From Brassica napus (taxonomy: Eukaryota > Streptophyta > Magnoliopsida > Brassicales > Brassicaceae), in the NCBI RefSeq assembly GCF_020379485.1, contig NC_063452.1, positions 29,394,770 to 29,458,769 of the forward strand: a stretch of DNA of 64,000 nucleotides, given 5' to 3'. Below the pieces are notes generated by a model. The model was not told the DNA's origin, ran no database searches, and worked only from the letters and a program-made list of their open reading frames with translations. Shown here piece by piece: positions 45,333 to 57,124 of this stretch (the stretch's first letter is position 1; every line of letters starts with the position of its first letter). The translations under genes and the position numbers were made by a program.

Positions 45333-45417
45333 GTCAGGATGGCCGAGTGGTCCAAGGCGCCAGACTCAAGTTCTTGTCCTCGAAAGAGGGCGTGGGTTCA
45401 AACCCCCACTTCTGACA
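45333..45417 (+). tRNA. tRNA-Leu(CAA), possibly degenerate
   Basis: The acceptor stem GTCAGGA pairs with TTCTGAC, followed by discriminator A. The D arm GCCGAGTGGTCCAAGGC, the anticodon loop CTCAAGT (anticodon CAA, leucine), a long variable arm as in class II tRNAs, and the TTCAA T-arm are all present. Compared with the usual plant tRNA-Leu(CAA) as I recall it (84 nt including the discriminator), this copy has a C-T mismatch in the anticodon stem (CCAGA / TCTTG) and one extra C in the T loop, giving 85 nt. A T run for polymerase III termination follows four bases downstream. It may be a functional variant or a decaying copy. Confidence 0.85.
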
Positions 45418-45420
45418 TTA

Positions 45421-45425
45421 TTTTT
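45421..45425 (+). terminator. RNA polymerase III terminator of tRNA-Leu
   Basis: Five T residues start four bases after the tRNA, the usual polymerase III stop signal. Confidence 0.7.
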
Positions 45426-45769
45426 ATTTTCCTTAACTTATGGCCGAGCAATTTGTATATTCCGAAAAACAGCATTTTAGAACTTTTTTTCTAAGAAGCA
45501 CATTGATCATGTTGAATATATATTTAGAATTCATAAAATAACTGCACAAAGTAATTGAGAATGTGACCTTAATTAGACTACTTACAATGGACATGTTGAA
45601 TAATTTCTTAAACTGTTGAATGCTTACGATGGACCTGTTGAAAAAAGTAAAAACATTACGTGGATTGTTTGCTGTTGGTCCATCTCATCGATCGATCACA
45701 TTGTTACACTTTGGTCCATCTTAGTGATCGATCGATACCTTTTTGGACTTATATCCATCGATCGATCCG
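45426..45769. other. Intergenic DNA with repeated ATCGATCGAT words
   Basis: No gene. Around 45687-45765 the word CATCGATCGATC or a variant occurs three times (near 45687, 45726 and 45757) next to TTGGTCCATCT-like words. This is a small local repeat. Confidence 0.5.
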
Positions 45770-46499
45770 TTTAAAAAAAAATGACGTTTTGAAACCCCAA
45801 ACACTAGTTCCTCGGAATTTCCTCGGAATATTTCGACGGAATTCCGAGGAAGAAAAGGGTTTCCTCGGAATTCCGAGGAATATTCCGAGGAAATTCCGAG
45901 GAAATAGGGTTTTTAAACCGAAAACAACGTTTTGCGGTTTGAATAACACCTATATAATCCTTATTAAGTGTCTTACGTTCATTATGAAGTCAAAAATTTG
46001 TTCCTTACCCTATAATAAACACTTTTCCGATTGTATGAACGAAATCCCCACAACATAAGAGAAACACTTATACACTTTAATGAACGGTAAAGGGAATACT
46101 TACAATTCGTTTTGAAATTTGTTATTTCATGGTTTATGCTCATCTATACAAAGAATCCTCAATGGTATGCATTAATACAATTGTATAAGAAATGAAATAC
46201 GGCAAAAAAAATTGATGTTTTGAAACCCCAAACACTAGTTCCTCGGTATTTCCTCGGAATATTCTGAGAAAATTCCGAGGAACAATATAAATTAATAGAA
46301 ATACATGCACAGGATATTCTTTTTCCTCGAATTAATGAAAATATTCCGAGGAAATTCCGACGGATATTTAAGTGGCCGTCGGAATTTCCTCGGAATATTT
46401 TCATTTAACCGGGCAAACAAGCCGCCAAATATTTTGCGAAAATTGAAATTGAAAATACTGAGGGAATTCCGACGGAAAATATCCGTCGGACCCAAGGTT

Positions 46500-46680
46500 T
46501 TATAAACTCGAAACGCATCTTCTTCCCCATTTCTCTCTTCTTCCTCTACGGCGATCTCTCTCTCCTTCCGGCGTTCTCCACCTTCTCTCGCGACGATCTC
46601 TCCGGCGAATCCTTTCCATTCCCTTACAAATCATGTAAGGACCCTATCCCACTCTCTTAGGTCCTATTTGTTAGGTTTTT
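46500..46680 (+). promoter_or_regulatory. Promoter and leader-like segment inside the CACTA remnant
   Basis: TTTATAAA at about 46498-46505 is followed by a CT-rich stretch (CTTCTTCCCC, TCTCTCTCC, CGACGATCTCTCCGGCG) resembling a plant 5' untranslated region. It ends near ATCATG|GTAAGG-like sequence (46631 on, ATCATGTAAGG). It may be the old promoter of the element's own transcript or captured host sequence. Confidence 0.3.
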
Positions 46681-46789
46681 AAGTAGATTTGATGATTTTA
46701 GAATGTTTTTGATAGATTTTTGTTAGGGTGATTGGGTAGGATTGTGATTTGTTGTGTAATAGGTTTAGAATTGTGATTTTGTTGTGTTG

Positions 46790-47330
46790 AATTCGATTTT
46801 TGGATTTATAAAAGATGATTTCATATTTATAAAAATATTTATATTTATTAAAACTAATTTTGTATTTATAAAACATTTTTTTGATTTATAAACACTATTT
46901 TTTTTATTTTTGTATTTATAAAAACTATTTTTAAATATACAAACCGTTCTTTGTATATAAATTTGATTTTTGGATTTATAAAAGATGATTTCATATTTTA
47001 AAATTAATTTTGTATTTATAAAATATTTTTTTTGATTTATAAACACTATTTTATCATTTTTTGTATTTATAAAAACTATTTTGTATTTATAAAAAGATGA
47101 TTTCATATCTATAAAAATATTATATTTATAAAACTAATTTGTATTTATAAAACATTTTTTGATTTATAAACACTATTTATTATTTTTTGTATTTATAAAA
47201 ACTATTTTGTATTTATAAAAAGATGATTTAATATTTATTAAAACTTATTTTGTATTTATAAAACATTTTTTTTATTTATAAAAACTATTTTATTATTTTT
47301 TGTATCTTAAATATGTTTTCTATTTCAATT
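46790..47330 (+). repeat. Degenerate AT-rich tandem repeat in the CACTA remnant
   Basis: Repeated words TTTGTATTTATAAAA, CTATTTT, TTGATTTATAAACACT and AGATGATTTCATAT recur at roughly 100-120-bp spacing at least four times. It yields long lysine/tyrosine/phenylalanine frames on the reverse strand that are not genes. Confidence 0.75.
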
Positions 47331-47629
47331 TAAAAAAATAAATTTATAATTTTTTTTTTAATTTTGGAAATATTCCGAGGAAGTTTATCCCTCGGAATAT
47401 TCCGACGACATCTTCCTCGGAATATTCCGAGGAATTTCTGACGAACTTGTGGTCCTCGGAAATTCCGAGGAAATAGGGTTTCCTCGGAATTCCGTCGGAA
47501 ATTTCCGAAGGATTTCCGAGGAAAGATGAATTTCCGAGGAGTTATTTCCGAGGATTTTTTTCGTCGGTCCGACGACATACCGACGATTTTTTCCCTCAGT
47601 TTGCCGCTGTTTTCTTGTAGTGGTATCAC

Positions 47630-47873
47630 TTTGGTGCAATGGATCTTTTTTCCGATAGTCAACCATTGCTACATATCGTGGTTGATCCCGGCCCGTGTTT
47701 CAAACGTAAAATCTGATTGTCACGAGATACAAGTCGGGATTTTTGGGACAAAATACTTTTCTATGACTATGACCGAACAATTAGTGGATATCTTCACGAA
47801 AGCATTTAGTAAGCGACTTTTTCAGACGATTATATCCAAGCTGAGCATTTTCGATCTCTATATTCCAACTTGA
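47630..47873 (+). pseudogene. Ty1/copia polyprotein C-terminal remnant
   Basis: The frame ending TEQLVDIFTKAFSKRLFQ and then LSIFDLYIPT (stop at 47871-47873) matches the extreme C-terminus of Ty1/copia polyproteins, just after RNase H. Upstream integrase and reverse transcriptase are absent. A CACTA end abuts it on the left. The sequence downstream may be the start of the old LTR, but no second LTR was found. Confidence 0.75.
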
Positions 47874-48394
47874 AGTGATGTTAAGAAATACAACTTTATC
47901 ATGTATTGTAGTGGTACATATTTCAGGTTTAGAGATAATTTTATTATGAGATTATCTATATAACTTAGACAAATGATTGTGCACCTCTGAAAGATCATAA
48001 TAACATTCTCTTTGTATCTTTCTTACCACGGTGTTGCAATTGGATGTTTTGATAGAGGAAGATGTAAACTTCAAGTATTGTGTTACAAAAGAGAAAAAGA
48101 AGTAAACTTCAAGTACAATCACCCTACTTTTAGGATCGATTAACTCGTTTGTGAGTGACGTCAGTTGACAACTTGGAAAAATAACACAGCGTTATTCTTT
48201 ACATTTGGCAATACCAACACTAAAACAATCTAATTCTTTAGAGTTTACCGCATAATTATTGAGAATGTATTATAGAAGGCTTTTTGTCAATTTAAAATAT
48301 GTTCCCCTCTATATGTGAATCATTGAATTCTTTTATTTGATGGGATATAAACACAGTTTAGACTGTTTAAACAAATTCAAAGATTCTTAACTCA
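47874..48394. other. Intergenic DNA, possible LTR remainder
   Basis: No gene. It follows the copia C-terminus directly, so part could be a degraded 3' LTR. Confidence 0.35.
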
Positions 48395-48529
48395 TTACGT
48401 TGCAGGTAAGGGAACCATAGATAAACACAACCAAATTGATAAAACAACAAGAATCATCAAAAATACATCACTGAAAAAAAAAGCAGAGAACAAAAAAAAC
48501 TTAAAGATTAGAGCAGGAGCCGATATAAC

Positions 48530-48634
48530 ACCTTTGTAGGTTCGAAGAGGATCAAGCCTATCCATGACTTGCCGGTTCAACCCCACCGCTTTAGCCGGGC
48601 CAGTTTGGAGATCAACACAACATCGGTTAATCAA
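48530..48634 (-). pseudogene. Isolated exon-like fragment, unidentified
   Basis: The reverse strand reads INRCCVDLQTGPAKAVGLNR and on to MDRLDPLRTYK, then a GT donor (AAAGGTGTTAT). The composition is protein-like and unlike the AT-rich surroundings. No partner exon was found nearby and the family was not recognised. Confidence 0.35.
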
Positions 48635-48639
48635 GAGCA

Positions 48640-49709
48640 GGGAGTGAACATTGTATTTTTTAAGCTTCCATGGAAGCTTATCTGAAGCTCCCCATTTGGT
48701 TTCAACCTTCTAACTTTTCCAGTTTAAGGAGATATTGATTAAGCTTCCATGGCTAAAAATGGGGAGAGAGAGCCTGTCTTCCTACTTCTTGTCTTTTTAT
48801 AGAATTTTTTTCTACTTTTTTAAAAGGAAATTTAATTCTTGTTTTTGATTAAAAAAATTCTTGTTCACAACTACGTGTAACTTTTTTTTTGTTTAACTGA
48901 CAAGCTTACTAGATTTCCACCAGTTATGCCCTACGAACCGTGCAATCTACTGTTCCGGTTTGAGTTATTGGAGGTAGTAAATGTTAAAAAGGTAAAAACC
49001 AATAATACGAGTCTAAGTAAATTACTGTTTACAATGATTGATTTATACGCAAATCCAATGGTAAGGTCTCGAGTGCATGGAGGGACCCCAAGTCCACAAC
49101 CAATCGCTTTAATTTTGGTGGATCAACTGCTTGTTTGTCTATTTTCAATTGGAGGCTCATCTTTTAAATTTATTAATTTTGTTATTTTATACTTTGTTAT
49201 GAATATTTCTACGAAATTCTGACTATATTTCCACTAAAAGTCAGAGTTGGCTTTTTAGAATTGGATTTTTAGAACATGTTAAAAGCATAAAGTAATTTTA
49301 CTATTAGCTCTGCTGCAAATGGCTTTTTAGAACATGTTAAAAGCATAAAATAATCTTACTATTAGCTCTGCTGCAAATATTGAGAAATCTCTAACAAATA
49401 TGAAAATAATAAGAAAATAGACATTTGACTTGTATATTTTATATTTGTTTTTTTAAACACAATTTACCCTCATTATACACTCAACTTGTTCGAGTACAAA
49501 CGATAATAAATACTCCCTCTGTTTTTTAAAGATGAATGTTCTAGAGAAATATTTTGTTTCCAAAAGATATATTTTTCATGTTTTCAAAGCATATTTTGTC
49601 AACTAATAATGAAAAATTGTGTGTTTCAAAAATATTAATTACATTTCTTTTAATCCTATTGGTTTAAAAATATAAGAAATATAAAGTTACAAAAAACTAT
49701 GCATTAATA
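48640..49709. other. Intergenic DNA up to the assembly gap
   Basis: No supported gene. The 98-codon frame at 48926-49222 lacks a domain. It contains the 58-bp tandem duplication at 49266-49378. None of the missing KUP 3' exons is present on the reverse strand here. Confidence 0.5.
49266..49378 (+). repeat. 58-bp tandem duplication
   Basis: TTTTTAGAACATGTTAAAAG through CTGCTGCAAAT occurs twice, offset 58 bp, with two or three mismatches. Confidence 0.85.
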
Positions 49710-49809
49710 NNNNNNNNNNNNNNNNNNNNNNNNNNNNNNNNNNNNNNNNNNNNNNNNNNNNNNNNNNNNNNNNNNNNNNNNNNNNNNNNNNNNNNNNNNN
49801 NNNNNNNNN
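49710..49809. other. Assembly gap, 100 N
   Basis: Exactly 100 undetermined bases, the usual placeholder for a gap of unknown size. It interrupts the KUP gene within the exon that begins at 49829 on the reverse strand. Confidence 0.99.
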
Positions 49810-52241
49810 GCATACTCTGCAAGCAAGTCCTGATGAAAACCAGTAAGTCAAAATTATAGTAAATCTAGTGTGTGTTCTTGTTGATGGAATATATATTCTT
49901 TTTTAGTATGGAGGAAGTTTGCGTACCAAAAGCGAAAGCTATGTGTCTAGTGTCTCGGAAACCGATGGTGACGGTGAGTGTGAGGACCATGAGGAGCCAG
50001 TTGATCTCGGGAATATAGATTTGGCCTAGGACCCATCTTGGTTTGTGAACAATCTTCACACGAGGGAAGCATCCCAGTGCATAGCATTGTTTGACAATTG
50101 AGAACGTTGCAAATATGACGGCTTGGCTAGCAACCATTGCAGCCAGCATTGCCATCATTAGAAACCGGCCAGAAAAATGGATCTGGATATCAAGAGGAAG
50201 AATCATGACAAGATCATATAACATGTTACACAAGGTCAAAATGAGGCATGTATATTATGCGCAAAGAACCTAACGCGAAAAACTTTGTCTACAAACGTAA
50301 CAAGTAACACTAAAAGATACATATACTAAGTAAATGCTTACTTGGGATGGAGGAATAGAAGCTAGTCGGTAGAGCAGAAAAGTTCTTTGATAAGAACGCA
50401 GCTTGACCCATGTACTGAAGCACCAGACATGGGTAAACAACACAGCAGAATGCAAAACTGCATTAAGCCATGAGATTGCAAACATGTTACTGTTTCTTTT
50501 ATTTTGTCACCAACCACACCAAAACATCTACTAAGTTAACTGGAACAAATAAATGCATTAAGACCCGTACGTCCGTTTCATTATTATAGAATCCAAATCT
50601 TGATACTTTCTAAGCTAGTTTCTTTTACACGATGCAAATATTGCTAAAGAACAGTTTATCAATTATGTTGGTGAGTGTAAATGGCCAGATAAGCTTCTCA
50701 GCAAACGTACCCTTACAGATTTAGCTGAAAATTGGCCAAGCTCAGCAAAGATAGCTTACGTTCCTGAAGTTCCAAATATTTTCCAAGAGGAAATTAAACA
50801 AAGTTTAGAATATTATTTGCATTCACAAATAAATACATTAATAAATAAATAAAATCAACCTGTGATGCATAAAAGAATGCCTCCAAGAGACAACCACCCT
50901 TCTTTACCAGTGTCTCTAAAGAACTTATAGATATAGTGTGGAGACAAAGCTTTATATACGCTGGGATTCCATTTAAAAATATTGTACAGACCAACAGTTG
51001 CAATTGAAAACAGCCACAAAATCATGATGGGTGCAAATAAGAAGGCGACTTTGTTTGTTCCACGGTGCTGTAAAACAAAAAGTCCAACAAGCAGAGCGCA
51101 TGCTATCATAACCACGGTACCTGAACAAGCAAAAACAAATAGTAAAAAAATCTGGAAATCAAAGTAGAACTTGCAACATTGCTTACTGTGCTTCAAATTT
51201 GTGCTGGCCACAAGTCCATCAATGGAGGAAGAAACTGCAAGAGAAAAGTAAGGTTAGATGATAAACTGTTCATAAAGGTACGAAAAGTAGTATTCCTCTT
51301 GGGAGAGATCTTCTCTACAAATGGTAATGACCAGAACTTCGGAACCCAGAACTTCGTAATCATTAAAAAAAAAGGGCTAGACAGAACCGAGAGAGAAGGC
51401 TGTTCCTTTTACCCGAAACTGCGGGTGTAAGGACACCAATGGTAATGACCATTGAAGTACCGGCCAAGACTAAGAGAAGCAAAGCTGTTTTGGATCTTTT
51501 ATTATGTTCTATAAGCCTTTTGAAATCAGAAGAAGGTAAACTCCTGTTTGCATCTCCAGGGCCATAGTATGTAGATATCTCCTCATCAGCAGCTTGCTGA
51601 TTCAGAAGCAAAGAAAACCTCGTGTGTCTGCACAGCAAAGCATACAACGCAAAAATTCCTCCTGCATGCAACAGAAAATACAACCAAAACTCAACGGTCA
51701 TGAATCTAAGAACATACAAGAATTTAATTTTTGGAAAACCAATGTATTTTACGTCCTTACCTTCACCATTGTCGTCTGCTCTTAAAACAAAAACCATGTA
51801 TTTGATAAGTGAGAGGAGAGTTATGGTCCAAAATATTAAAGAAAACGCTCCAAACATCGTATCTTCTGTTTCGTAATGACGCAATCCTCCATAGAAAGCA
51901 CATTTATACACATAGAGAGGGGAGATACTCAAATCTCCAAATGCTAGCCCAAAACTCTGATATGCTAAGAAGAGAACATGGGTACACCTGTCTCTCCTAT
52001 CAGCCTGCTTCAAGATTAAAAAAAAAAAAGGCAAGAGTATAACTTTCCTTTTAACAACAAAGCTAGTTAAAAATTTCGATGATTGATATTCAGTTTATAA
52101 AGGTACAATCAAATCAACACGTAGTAGTCATTTACGAGATTTCGTAACCATGTTGCGAAGCTAGGGTTTAAAAATGTAATAGATTGAAATACATGCAGCG
52201 ATAGAACGAAGAGAATCAGAAGAAAATAGTGGTGTACCATG
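49810..52241 (-). pseudogene. KUP/HAK/KT potassium transporter, disrupted and running into the gap
   Basis: Exons in transcript order: 51761-52004, 51413-51661, 51187-51234, 50860-51120, 50711-50763, 50342-50457, 49927-50182, then 49829 into the gap. Reading gives [60 protein letters not shown] and [20 protein letters not shown], all KUP/HAK/KT family blocks for K+ uptake at membranes. Lesions: TAA at 50756-50758 replaces a conserved Glu in the GTEAIFAELGQ motif; one extra T at the start of the 50457 exon; one extra T near 50165 (FFWPV). The 3' third is not on the other side of the gap. The likely start is the ATG at 52239-52241, immediately followed by a GT donor, so exon 1 would contribute only Met. 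Confidence 0.85.
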
Positions 52242-52566
52242 ATTTTTGTCGTCGGAGAATTGGATGTTTGCGATGGGAGCTGAATTACAGATAAAGATTT
52301 GTCGGAAATAAGTCTGAGTTTGAATTGTAAAGAAAGGTAAATACGATCATCTGGTTATCTATCTTCTTTTCGATATGATCGAGAAGGAAGAACAAATCCG
52401 ATCCAGTGCTAAAGCTCGCGGGCCTTGCTCCTTTTTCTTCGGTTGAATATTTTGGTACGTGCATGTATGTATTGTTCTTGTGTCTTTTAATTTTTGGTTC
52501 TATGGTGGGACCCTGTGCACGAGATACACAATTTTTTTCTCGCTAATAAAATATACTATCTTAATA
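52242..52566 (-). promoter_or_regulatory. Upstream region of the KUP pseudogene
   Basis: Non-coding, moderately AT-rich, between the putative KUP start and the next Helitron. It should contain the former leader and promoter. No box was identified. Confidence 0.35.
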
Positions 52567-54137
52567 TCTCTATAATATTATTTGATAAGCCACTTCCCTA
52601 GGTGTCGTTCACGTTAACTATCATAGTGGTTGATTACTACGATATCTCTAACGAAATAAAAAAGTACATTTAAATATTATTTTTTACTTTTTAAAATTTT
52701 AACGAAATAAAAAAGTACATTTAAATATTGTTTTTTACTTTTTAAAATTTTCCAAATAACAATATAAATAAAAAGGAAACATTTATAAAGTTTTAAAAAT
52801 AATTTAAAAACGAAAAATATATGTATATATAATATGATTTCTTAAAAAAAAAAGTTCACAAAATAGTAATATTCCATTTAAAGGATATCTTTAAGTAACA
52901 AAAAATATACTTTTGAAGTAATAAAATACTTTTTTTTATCTACATCTTCTTAGATGAAAAATTATATTTGTATATAATATGATTTCATAAAAACAAAAGT
53001 TCACACAAATGATCTTGATATTAGAAAAAGAAATATTTTTATTTTAAAACATAATTTTACACAATACAAATATATATTTTCAAAGTGACTGAATTTTTTT
53101 TATATATATATATATATATTTTTTCTTAGATGATTACACAAAATAATTAAGTAACATAAACATATATAGGTTTAATTGACAAAAAATAATTTTTTATTAT
53201 TTATTGAATTGTTTTTTTATGTTTTTCATATATTTAGTTTACTATAATATCTGACAATTACAAGAAAATAAATAAATTTTATTTTACTTATATAATATAA
53301 TTTATAAAATACAATCACATTTTTACTGCATATTTTAAGAGGTATTGAAAAAACTAAAAATAAATTTTAGCAATAAACATATTAACAAATGAACATATTA
53401 GCAACTAATCCAACTTATATCTAAAATCATAGATGTAACTACAATAAGAATGTATAATTTATTAGCAACTTATCCAACTTATATATAAAATCATAAAATC
53501 ATAGATGTAACTACAATAAGAATGTATAATTTATTTATTTTGTGTATATAATAATTTTTTTTATATAATAATAATTTATTTATTTTATAAATTTAAATTA
53601 TATGATGACTTAAAACATATTAAAAAATGATAAATAAAATATTAACTCACTGTTACAATTTAGATCTTTTGTAAAATTTATATATATGCATGAGACTTTA
53701 GAATATTATCATTATATTAATTTATGTAATTTGGAATCAGACATTTTAGTTTATTTTTTATTTCATTCTAATCACAATATATCTTAAATTATGCATAATC
53801 TTAATAAAATATACTTATGTATTTAAGACAACAACCAACCCAAAATGCAAATAATAAATTTAATCAAAAATTAATACATTTACAAGAAATAAATATTATA
53901 GTTGAATTCAAATAAATAGACAGAATCCAATATGTCCAAATGACAACTAAATTGACTGTAAAAAAAACAAAACCAATTAGATAAATATTTAATTAAAGTA
54001 ATATGATATAATTAATATAAATTATGCATACAAATTATAAATTAATTTAAAATTAAAAATAAATATCAATTAATTATTATATTTTATTTATTTTATAAAT
54101 ATTTATGTCCGTGCATGAGCACGAGAAAATCATCTAG
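52567..54137 (+). mobile_element. Non-autonomous Helitron
   Basis: The left end TCTCTATAATATTATTTG follows an A. The right end has a perfect hairpin (CGTGC at 54110-54114, loop ATGA, GCACG at 54119-54123) and then CTAG at 54134-54137 before a T. The 1.57-kb interior is extremely AT-rich and has two internal tandem duplications (about 52650-52750 and 53400-53530). No gene. Confidence 0.75.
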
Positions 54138-54350
54138 TTATTTATTAATTAATCATAAACTTACTTTTTGAAAAATTAAATATTTATAAATTGAAACTAG
54201 GTATCAAAAGATATTTTTCATGGTATCTTATAGTTATAGATTATTTTCCTTCTATTTACTATTTTTCCTTTTTTCTATTGTTAAGAACTTTTTAAAATAC
54301 TCCCAGTAAATAGCTCTTATATTAAGCCTTTTTTAAAGAAAAAATAGCTC

Positions 54351-54700
54351 ATGTGGAATCACTGTAGCCTACTGGTTAATGTTTAAAGGTTTCTACACCA
54401 TGTATGTGGTTCAAATCCCAGACTATGCAATTTCTTGCAGATTGCACATTATAGGAGGTCCAGGTTTCAATTCCCGGAGCAAGCGATTTATCCAACAATT
54501 ATGCGACTACACAAGAAAGAGAAAGACTTACAAGGGATTCTCAACATGGTGCAAGTAAATCAAGTCAGGCGTCGATCTTCATATGACGGCTCAGGTGATG
54601 CAGTTAGACGTAGATCTTCATATGTCACGTAGTATTGTCGGTTGTCGAATCGTCTATGTAATCTTTCTCATAATAGTGATATCGTAATAAATCAGTGTTA
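54351..54700 (+). mobile_element. tRNA-derived SINE, long type
   Basis: Flanked by 12-bp direct repeats AAAAAATAGCTC (54339-54350 and 54701-54712). The polymerase III A box TAGCCTACTGGTT (54365-54377) and B box GGTTCAAATCC (54409-54419) are near the left end. A tRNA-unrelated body with GACGGCTCAG and a tail containing CGTCTATGTAAT follow. It shares body and tail words with the element at 56806-57124. Confidence 0.75.
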
Positions 54701-54800
54701 AAAAAATAGCTCTTATATTTTGTTTGGTCTGGTCAAAATCTTTTTTTATTTGGTCTGGGACGGGTCGTTTTATAACATGCTTGTGATGCCATTATAGACA

Positions 54801-55530
54801 ACTTTTTTTGTCTAAATGTTAAAATTTATACCAGCTTTTTAAAAAGGCTTTACAATGTTGTGAAACACAACTTATTACAAGGAAAATAAAAGAGAGAGAA
54901 GTTGCATTAACTATAGGGGATAGGAACCAAAAATACAACTCCAGCAAGGAGGGAGAGGAAGAAGACACCAGCAAAAGGGAAATAAGCCGATCACGCATGC
55001 CACGATCCACCACTTTGAAAAAACCGTCTTGATTCATCCTAACGTCTCTGAAGATGCGTGCATTTCGTTTGCGCCAAAGGTTGTAGATGATGACTTGACA
55101 GAGAAGCTTCAGAATAACCACCACACGTTGAGCTTGAGGTCCTTGAAGATTGCGAGACAGATCAACAACTGCGTCCAGTGAAGCCGGAGGCGCCGCCATG
55201 TACCTGCCACAAAAACGAAGCCAAACAGCAGCAGCAAACGCACATTCGAAAAATAAATGGCTGTGGGATTCATTTGCCGAAGAGCATAAGACACAACATG
55301 GTGGAACAGAGAGTCCCCATGATATCAAGCGGTGTGGTGTCGGTAATCTGCCAAGGAGCGTGGTCTAGGAAATGAAAGAACAGCGAGGTATCTCCTCCTT
55401 GAACCAAACAACTGAATACCACTGTACCGGAGGGTTAGGAATGCGCAGCCTCTCCCATGACGAGAAAGACGTAGCAAAGCCTCCAGATTGATTTCTCCAC
55501 AAGTAGACATCACTGCCATTTGCAACTTGA
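54801..55530 (-). mobile_element. LINE 3' fragment with zf-RVT domain
   Basis: The reverse-strand frame MISWGLSVPPCCVLCSSA, then SHLFFECAFAAAVW, then YNLWRKRNARIF (55328-54819) is the zinc-binding C-terminal domain of a non-LTR retrotransposon ORF2. A T run at 54802-54808 represents its A tail. Upstream reverse-strand sequence to about 55530 continues the ORF in shifted frames. Reverse transcriptase proper is absent. It is a different copy from the 39-42 kb LINE and more divergent. Confidence 0.8.
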
Positions 55531-55808
55531 GAAGACTATTTTTTTAAATTGTAAAACTGTTGAGATGGAAACCTGAATTTATCGTTTATATTATATATTG
55601 CTGATATAATCGACGACATTTGTATTGTTTACGATTATAAAACTCGGTAAATTATCAAAATCCAACACGACTTTTGTAATAAAAATTATTACAAACAAAT
55701 TACAATACCATTTGTGAAATACTGGAGGAACAACATCAACTACAAACGTTAATAGCTGAAAGCTTATACAATGTCACATACTGGCATACATGCAAATCCA
55801 AAACATAA
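55531..55808. other. 3' flank of the dirigent gene
   Basis: AT-rich. Presumably contains the dirigent 3' untranslated region. Nothing else seen. Confidence 0.4.
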
Positions 55809-56366
<558 letters not shown>

Positions 56367-56413
56367 TTAGTAGCGTTGATATTGTGAATACGTAGACAGC
56401 TTTTAAAACCCTT

Positions 56414-56437
56414 ATTTATATACATACGATTCACGTG
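56414..56437 (-). promoter_or_regulatory. TATA box and G-box of the dirigent gene
   Basis: On the reverse strand TATATAAA lies at 56414-56421, about 70 bp before the ATG. A palindromic CACGTG lies at 56432-56437, just upstream. G-boxes close to TATA are common in stress- and ABA-responsive plant promoters. Confidence 0.55.
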
Positions 56438-56805
56438 TTTTTGTCTCTTTTCTTTAAAATGTAAAATTGGATTTGAGAGAGAGAGTTTGTTTGTTGATGT
56501 CCCTTTATATCTTCCCCAGCTAGAATGCCAAAAAATCAGTGGATTTCATTATGATTTTAAGAGATAAGATCATGTTCAAGTATCATTTGTTTTAATGGAA
56601 AAATGTTTTGACGGTTCAACTAACGATATTCATTGTTTTAATGGAAATTGTTGTTTAGCTTACTGTTCTTGCCACAATAAGACAGTCTCAGATTCTGGTA
56701 CTACTGAGCGATCCCTTCATTGCAGATCGAGTGCCACAAAGATGAGTTCAACACAGTGTCGGCTTAGGTGGCAGGCCCGGGCCCGCCCAAAGTCAAAAAA
56801 GTTTT
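56438..56805. other. Intergenic DNA
   Basis: No gene. A GC-rich patch (GGCAGGCCCGGGCCCGCCC, about 56770-56788) stands out against AT-rich surroundings without an obvious cause. Confidence 0.45.
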
Positions 56806-57124
56806 AGTAACATAAGCACCGTGATTTAGTGATCAAAGTTTAACGGTTTCTGCATCCAAGTCTGGAGTTCGAATCACAAGCGACACAATTTCTATACCAA
56901 GAGGTCTGAGTTTCAATTTGCGGAGAAAGCGAATTATACAGAAAAATTGGAGAAAGTATTTACAAGAAATCTTTAGCATGACGCCAGGAGTACCATCAGG
57001 AATGGATCTCGACGGCTCAGAATGTGCAGTCAGACGTGAATCCTCATAAGACAGGTAAGACTGTAATATCGTCTATGTAATATTTCACATAATTTGTAAT
57101 AGCATAATAACCAGACAAAAAAAA
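56806..57124 (+). mobile_element. tRNA-derived SINE, divergent relative of the 54-kb copy
   Basis: A-box-like GATTTAGTGATC (56823-56834) and B box GAGTTCGAATC (56865-56875) occur at tRNA spacing. Then come body words GACGGCTCAG, CAGTCAGACGTG and the tail CGTCTATGTAATATTTC, in the same order as in 54351-54700. It ends in an A run. Flanking duplications were not identified with confidence. Confidence 0.65.

Larger units (their letters stand above)
45770..47622 (-). mobile_element. CACTA-type transposon remnant with subterminal palindromes
   Basis: The right edge reads, on the reverse strand, CACTACAAGAAAACAGCGGC (from 47622), a typical CACTA superfamily end. Arrays of TTCCGAGGAA and TTCCGTCGG words fill 45800-46500 and 47360-47580, as in CACTA subterminal regions. 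A 30-bp segment starting TTTTGAAACCCCAAACACTA occurs twice (near 45785 and 46215). No matching left CACTA end and no transposase were seen, so this is a partial or rearranged copy. Apparent frames such as RRNSEEEKGFLGIPRN are read-through of the palindromes. Confidence 0.7.

Noticed and set aside
45660..46505. Overlapping ORFs on both strands in the TTCCGAGGAA region
   Set aside because: The palindromic repeat keeps frames open on both strands and gives RNSEEE/IPRKFRG-like low-complexity peptides. No domain.
46679..47106. Lysine- and tyrosine-rich reverse-strand ORFs
   Set aside because: They are read from degenerate TTTATAAAA tandem repeats. Amino-acid composition follows base composition.
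47526..47873. 115-codon protein as a single gene
   Set aside because: The first part is CACTA terminal sequence. Only the last part matches a copia polyprotein end, so it is a chance fusion of two element remnants.
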